Source: Mytilus galloprovincialis | Lineage: Eukaryota; Mollusca; Bivalvia; Mytilida; Mytilidae | Direction: 5' to 3' | DNA: 64,000 bases | NCBI RefSeq assembly: GCF_965363235.1 | Contig: NC_134843.1 | Span: forward strand, 44,649,035-44,713,034 | In this document: in pieces, positions 60,470-64,000 of the stretch | Layout of the letters: each line of letters opens with the position of its first letter | Numbering within the stretch: position 1 is the stretch's first letter | Translations under genes and position numbers: made by a program | The notes under the pieces: model-generated | Told to the model about the DNA's origin: nothing | Seen by the model: only the letters and a program-made list of their open reading frames with translations | The model's database searches: none

Positions 60470-60690
60470 GGATGCCTTTTATTATAAAGATTAATAACAC
60501 AATGTTGACTGCTGTATCCCTATTTTTGACATCGTACCTATTAGACCTGGTGCTTTTGTTCCCACTGTGTTGTCAGGAATATAACATTTGTTATCCATAC
60601 GTTGGTGTGTTTGAGCTTTTAATCTTGTCATTTGATTATGGACCTTCCATTTTCATTTTCATTGAAGTTCGGTATTTATGTAGTTTTACT
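60470..60690 (+). repeat. dispersed repeat, family R2 copy
   Basis: 'ttgactgctgtatccctatt', 'gtgtgtttgagcttttaatc', 'gaagttcggtatttatg'. Collinear with 50,440-50,780. Confidence 0.65.
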
Positions 60691-61534
60691 TTAAACTTCA
60701 AATTTTAGTTCAATTTGAAAGTCTTTTGCATGTTTTAAGTCAATTTTTGTTCATTTTTCTAGTCCTGAAGATTGAGAACATGTGTTACAGTGGACGATTA
60801 TCAAATATCAATCAATATAAATCCAATGGTTATATTTTTATATTTTTATTTCTGATTATATGCTTGTGATCCTTTCACAAAATTATATCAGCTTCATCCT
60901 CTTTGTAACATTTGCATACATTTGTGTACCTTATAAATAATAAGTTATAAAATAAACAGGAATATCAAAATAACAAGGAAAGGTAAAAATACAATCTCAA
61001 AAACATGACTGAATTAGTAATCAGTTTTCACTAACTTAACTTAATTCATCGCATCCATCGAAATTTGTCTTTTTTACCCTACTTTTATTTAATTGTGCAA
61101 TATTTTCAGCAAGAAGCAGGCATAAGAAAAGAAACCGTCATTAAAAAGTATCATACTTCCACCAGTGTAAACTATCAGTCCTAAGATCAGACACAGAAGG
61201 TGTTTTTATTAGTCGCAATGGTATACTTCATTTTACAAATGATTCCAATCATTGATAACGATCAATTACAGGTCACCGTAAAGCCTTCAAGACAAAACCA
61301 ACGGTCAGATGAATTCTTCAGATTGAAAGAAAAACAAACGAATAGGAAAAAAAAACAACTTTTGGATCACGTGTTTCTTGCTAGCGACAATGAAATACAG
61401 AATGTGGCTATAGTGAACACGATTGTAAACCCTTAACCCTCCCATTATGTGCGATCTTGCAGTACCAACAACAACAAAAAAAAATGGAAAAATCAGATGG
61501 AAAAATATTCACTTAATATATCGGTACGCAAGAC

Positions 61535-61680
61535 TAAAATAAAGGCAGCAGTAGTATACCGTTGTTCGAAATTCATAAAACGATTGAGAAAAAAAAATCT
61601 GGGTTACAAACTAAAACATATCAAATATAAGAGGAAAACAAATAAAACAAATAGCAAGAAATGGCCAAAGTGTTAAATTA
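61535..61680 (+). repeat. dispersed repeat, family R3 copy
   Basis: 'ggcagcagtagtataccgtt', 'gttcgaaattcataaaacga', 'gggttacaaactaaaac', 'aaatataagaggaaaac'. Collinear with 27,310-27,440. Confidence 0.7.
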
Positions 61681-62869
61681 ACAAGAATTAAAAGCTCGAT
61701 CAAAGCATGATTTCAACAAAGAGTTAAACTATTTGTTATATTTATTATTAACAGACAAAAACAATATTACCAGTATGCTTCCATAAAAGTCTAAAAATGG
61801 CTTACTTCCAATATATGTTTGTGTTGTTTTTTTAAATGTTTGCCTTTTTTATCGTTTATATTTATTGCAATTCGTAGTTGCTGAACATTGTAGTTTGAGA
61901 GTCATCATTTAGCGTCAATGAATTGGCTTCATGTTGAGTAATACTTCATAATGTTGATATAATCTCATAGGTAAACGTAAAACTGTAATTCTGTTATTTT
62001 TTTAATCGCTCCGGTTTTAGATACTGATTTAACCTATGAATAATTCATGATAATAAAATACAGTCTCCGAATCAACAAGTTGAAACATTAACGTTATCTT
62101 ATATTACAGAAGGAGTTCATTACAACGGGCGCATTACATATATATTGATAAAAAATATTATTACCCTCATTACTAACACTGAGTTTCCCAAAATTATGTG
62201 ATTCACTACGTAATTTCCCGTTTAATATTTATAGGTATATAAGATATCAGACAGGTAACACTTCTATTGTTGTGCTAGGCATTGAAGACGTGATATGTGG
62301 AAGTAAGTAAATTTAATATAGATATGGGTTTAAACACATTATTATACAATGTAAAAATTAAAATCACAAAAATGTTGAACTCAGAGGAAAATCTAATCGT
62401 AAAGTATAATGACACAGAAAATTGCATAGTAATCTCAGGAATAATGGTAAAATCCACCAATTATAATGAGTATAAAACATGATCATAATGATATTGATAG
62501 GATATACACTTTTACAGAATACTTGATAACATCCAATATTATTTTTCTACAAATGAAACTCATACATATTATAAAACAAAGATACAAATATATCTTTACA
62601 AGTGTGCCTCCTATTCAAGAGAGCAATATGTAGGTAGCTCTTTTTGATGTCTGACTATATGATAATTTAATGCAAAATTCAATTATTATTCCTTTTTTCA
62701 TTATATTTTCATAATCATTTTTTTTTATGAATACGATTAAATATTTTAAGCTTTCTTGAAAAGTGAAACAATCTAATGAATATATATATGCAATATAGAG
62801 TTATGTTGACTGCAATCACAACCTAGCTTCTAAGCTATATTACAACATGGTGAGTGCGATATATGTTAT

Positions 62870-62935
62870 TGGACAGCGTCGGTGGTCTCGTGCTCGCCTC
62901 GAATGCGGGGTTTTAGATTCGATTCCCGACAATGT
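62870..62935 (+). mobile_element. tRNA-derived SINE head or tRNA pseudogene
   Basis: 'gcgtcggtggtctcgtgctc' followed by 'gcctcgaatgcgg' and a B-box-like 'agattcgattcccgac'. The ends can pair (GTCGG / CCGAC). The D-arm is shortened and the molecule is too short for a working tRNA. An A run follows. Confidence 0.5.
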
Positions 62936-63372
62936 AAAAAAAACGACTTGAAAATTGGTATTGATGATTGATGACTTTTCAGTTAATGTTCGGCGTCAAG
63001 GAGTAAGGTTAAGAACTGGTACGTTCAGAGTTAGAATTGTCGTTGGTTAAATCATTATTTCGGATCCTCATTTTTTCGTAGACAGAGTTGTGTACAGACA
63101 CGTAAATTTGTATAGGATCCGTGTAAAAAGATCTATTATAAAGGTAATCAATAAAGCAAATTTTGTGAAAAATTTAAATATTGTTTTTATAAGTTATAAC
63201 ATTTGAACAGCGGTATACTACTGTTGCCTTTATTTGGTCATTATAAATTAAAACAATAATTAATATGAATTTTGATACAGTTATGAACACTCACGGCCCC
63301 AAACATCGTGTCGGTATTCATATCTTATCTTTGCACGAGGTCAGTTTTCTCCAACCATTTGTGGCCAACTAA

Positions 63373-63610
63373 ATTGAGAATGGAAGTGAGCAATATGTCA
63401 TAGAGACAACAACCCGAGCAAAGAGCAGACAACAGTCGAAGGCCACATATGGGTCTTCAGCGCAACGAGAACTCTCGCACCTGGAGGTGGTCCTCAACTG
63501 TCCCATATATAAAACATACTCACAAATAAGTCCAAATAAGTCCTGTCATACTTTTGACCAATCAAAATCAAGACCCTGCATACTAAATAAAAGCCCAACA
63601 GTCCGCAATA
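63373..63610 (+). repeat. dispersed repeat, family R4 copy
   Basis: 'attgagaatggaagtgagca', 'agagacaacaacccgagc', 'cagacaacagtcgaaggcca', 'gggtcttcagcgcaacgaga'. Collinear with 47,525-47,860. Confidence 0.7.
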
Positions 63611-63868
63611 TTTACAACATTAAGTAAAGTTGGTATTGTATGGATTTGGTTATTCTTTAATGTCCCATTTATTCTTTTAGCTCCTAAATTTTGTATGTCT
63701 AAATACATCAAGGGGTTCTAAATGCTAAATGGTGAAGGTAAATCCAGAAAAGTCATTCGAACGTACAACTTTCAGAGAGCGTTATTTTCTGATAACCGCT
63801 ATCTTAATGTTTTTTTACATAAAAAAAACCCTCATACTGATTGCTTAATTGATTTGATTGTGTTTTAG

Positions 63869-63950
63869 GGAGCAGCTTGTGGAAAACATTGATGTCTCAG
63901 TATATCGTCCTATTTTGATTATTTGTTCGGCTTTGGTAGAACGATGGCAG
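63869..63950 (+). CDS. candidate internal exon at the right edge
   Basis: Between 'gattgtgttttag' and 'gtaagt' lies an 82-base segment open in one frame: EQLVENIDVSVYRPILIICS then ALVERWQ, ending in phase 0. Both splice sites are strong. No partner exon was identified to the left and the window ends 50 bases later, so the gene is unknown. Confidence 0.4.
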
Positions 63951-64000
63951 GTAAGTAACAAACCCATACTCGCTCTCCCTATAAGTAACCTAAAGCTTAA

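Noticed and set aside
61200-61436. 78-codon frame ending RKKKQLLDHVFLASDNEIQN..
   Set aside because: A weak acceptor-like 'caattacag' is present, but there is no donor partner, no motif, and it abuts an R3 repeat. Not enough to call an exon.
62870-62935. Functional tRNA gene
   Set aside because: The D-arm is shortened and the overall length is too small; it fits a SINE head or pseudogene better.

Overview
This looks like nuclear DNA of a bivalve mollusc, most likely a mussel (Mytilus type). The window is AT-rich and the genes are split by long introns. Most of the sequence between exons is made of dispersed and tandem repeats that I recognise as typical of mussels. No bacterial, organellar or CRISPR-like content was seen. 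The species call is an inference from repeat types and gene structure; no search was run.

Genes, left to right. (1) About 1.3-11.5 kb, minus strand: most of an F-box gene whose spliced protein reads along FBXO15. Its first exon and last exons are not found. (2) 20.66-23.73 kb, plus strand: a C2H2 zinc-finger gene with one short upstream exon and one large terminal exon. (3) 31.31-40.43 kb, minus strand: a complete prefoldin subunit 4 gene (PFDN4, 4 exons, 134 residues). Its last intron has all the marks of a U12-type AT-AC intron. (4) 41.06-47.01 kb, plus strand, divergent from PFDN4: a 10-exon gene for a 421-residue, mostly helical protein that I do not recognise. An exon resembling its exon 8 lies 2.6 kb beyond its stop. 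(5) 53.8-55.6 kb, plus strand: a TRIM-like protein with a B-box, coiled coil and probable beta-propeller but no RING. (6) A possible internal exon at the right edge (63,869-63,950).

Mobile and repeated DNA. There are two LINE fragments (16.1-17.0 kb; 41.7-42.5 kb inside an intron), several 3' pieces of a reverse-transcriptase element, and a set of inverted-repeat elements with visible target duplications: MULE-like at 14.55 kb (9-bp), hAT-like at 19.24 kb (8-bp), and hAT-like at 4.57 kb (5-bp visible). There are also three fold-back elements, two near-perfect hairpins, and five kinds of element built as a tandem core followed by a terminal hairpin. The most striking structure is at 36.0-39.5 kb. 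A 3.5-kb block of the form A-B-A-B-A, with an exact 1402-bp period, is bounded by 19-bp terminal inverted repeats and a 3-bp target duplication, and it is inserted in a tRNA-derived SINE inside PFDN4 intron 1.

The genes do not form one pathway: a ubiquitin-ligase adaptor, a transcription factor, a chaperone subunit, an unknown helical protein and a TRIM-like protein. Stretches not listed are introns or intergenic AT-rich DNA in which I saw nothing further: 1-1030, 8.0-8.6, 22.7-22.8, 42.5-42.9, 48.0-49.6, 55.7-56.2 and 57.2-57.9 kb, and most of 59.6-62.8 kb.
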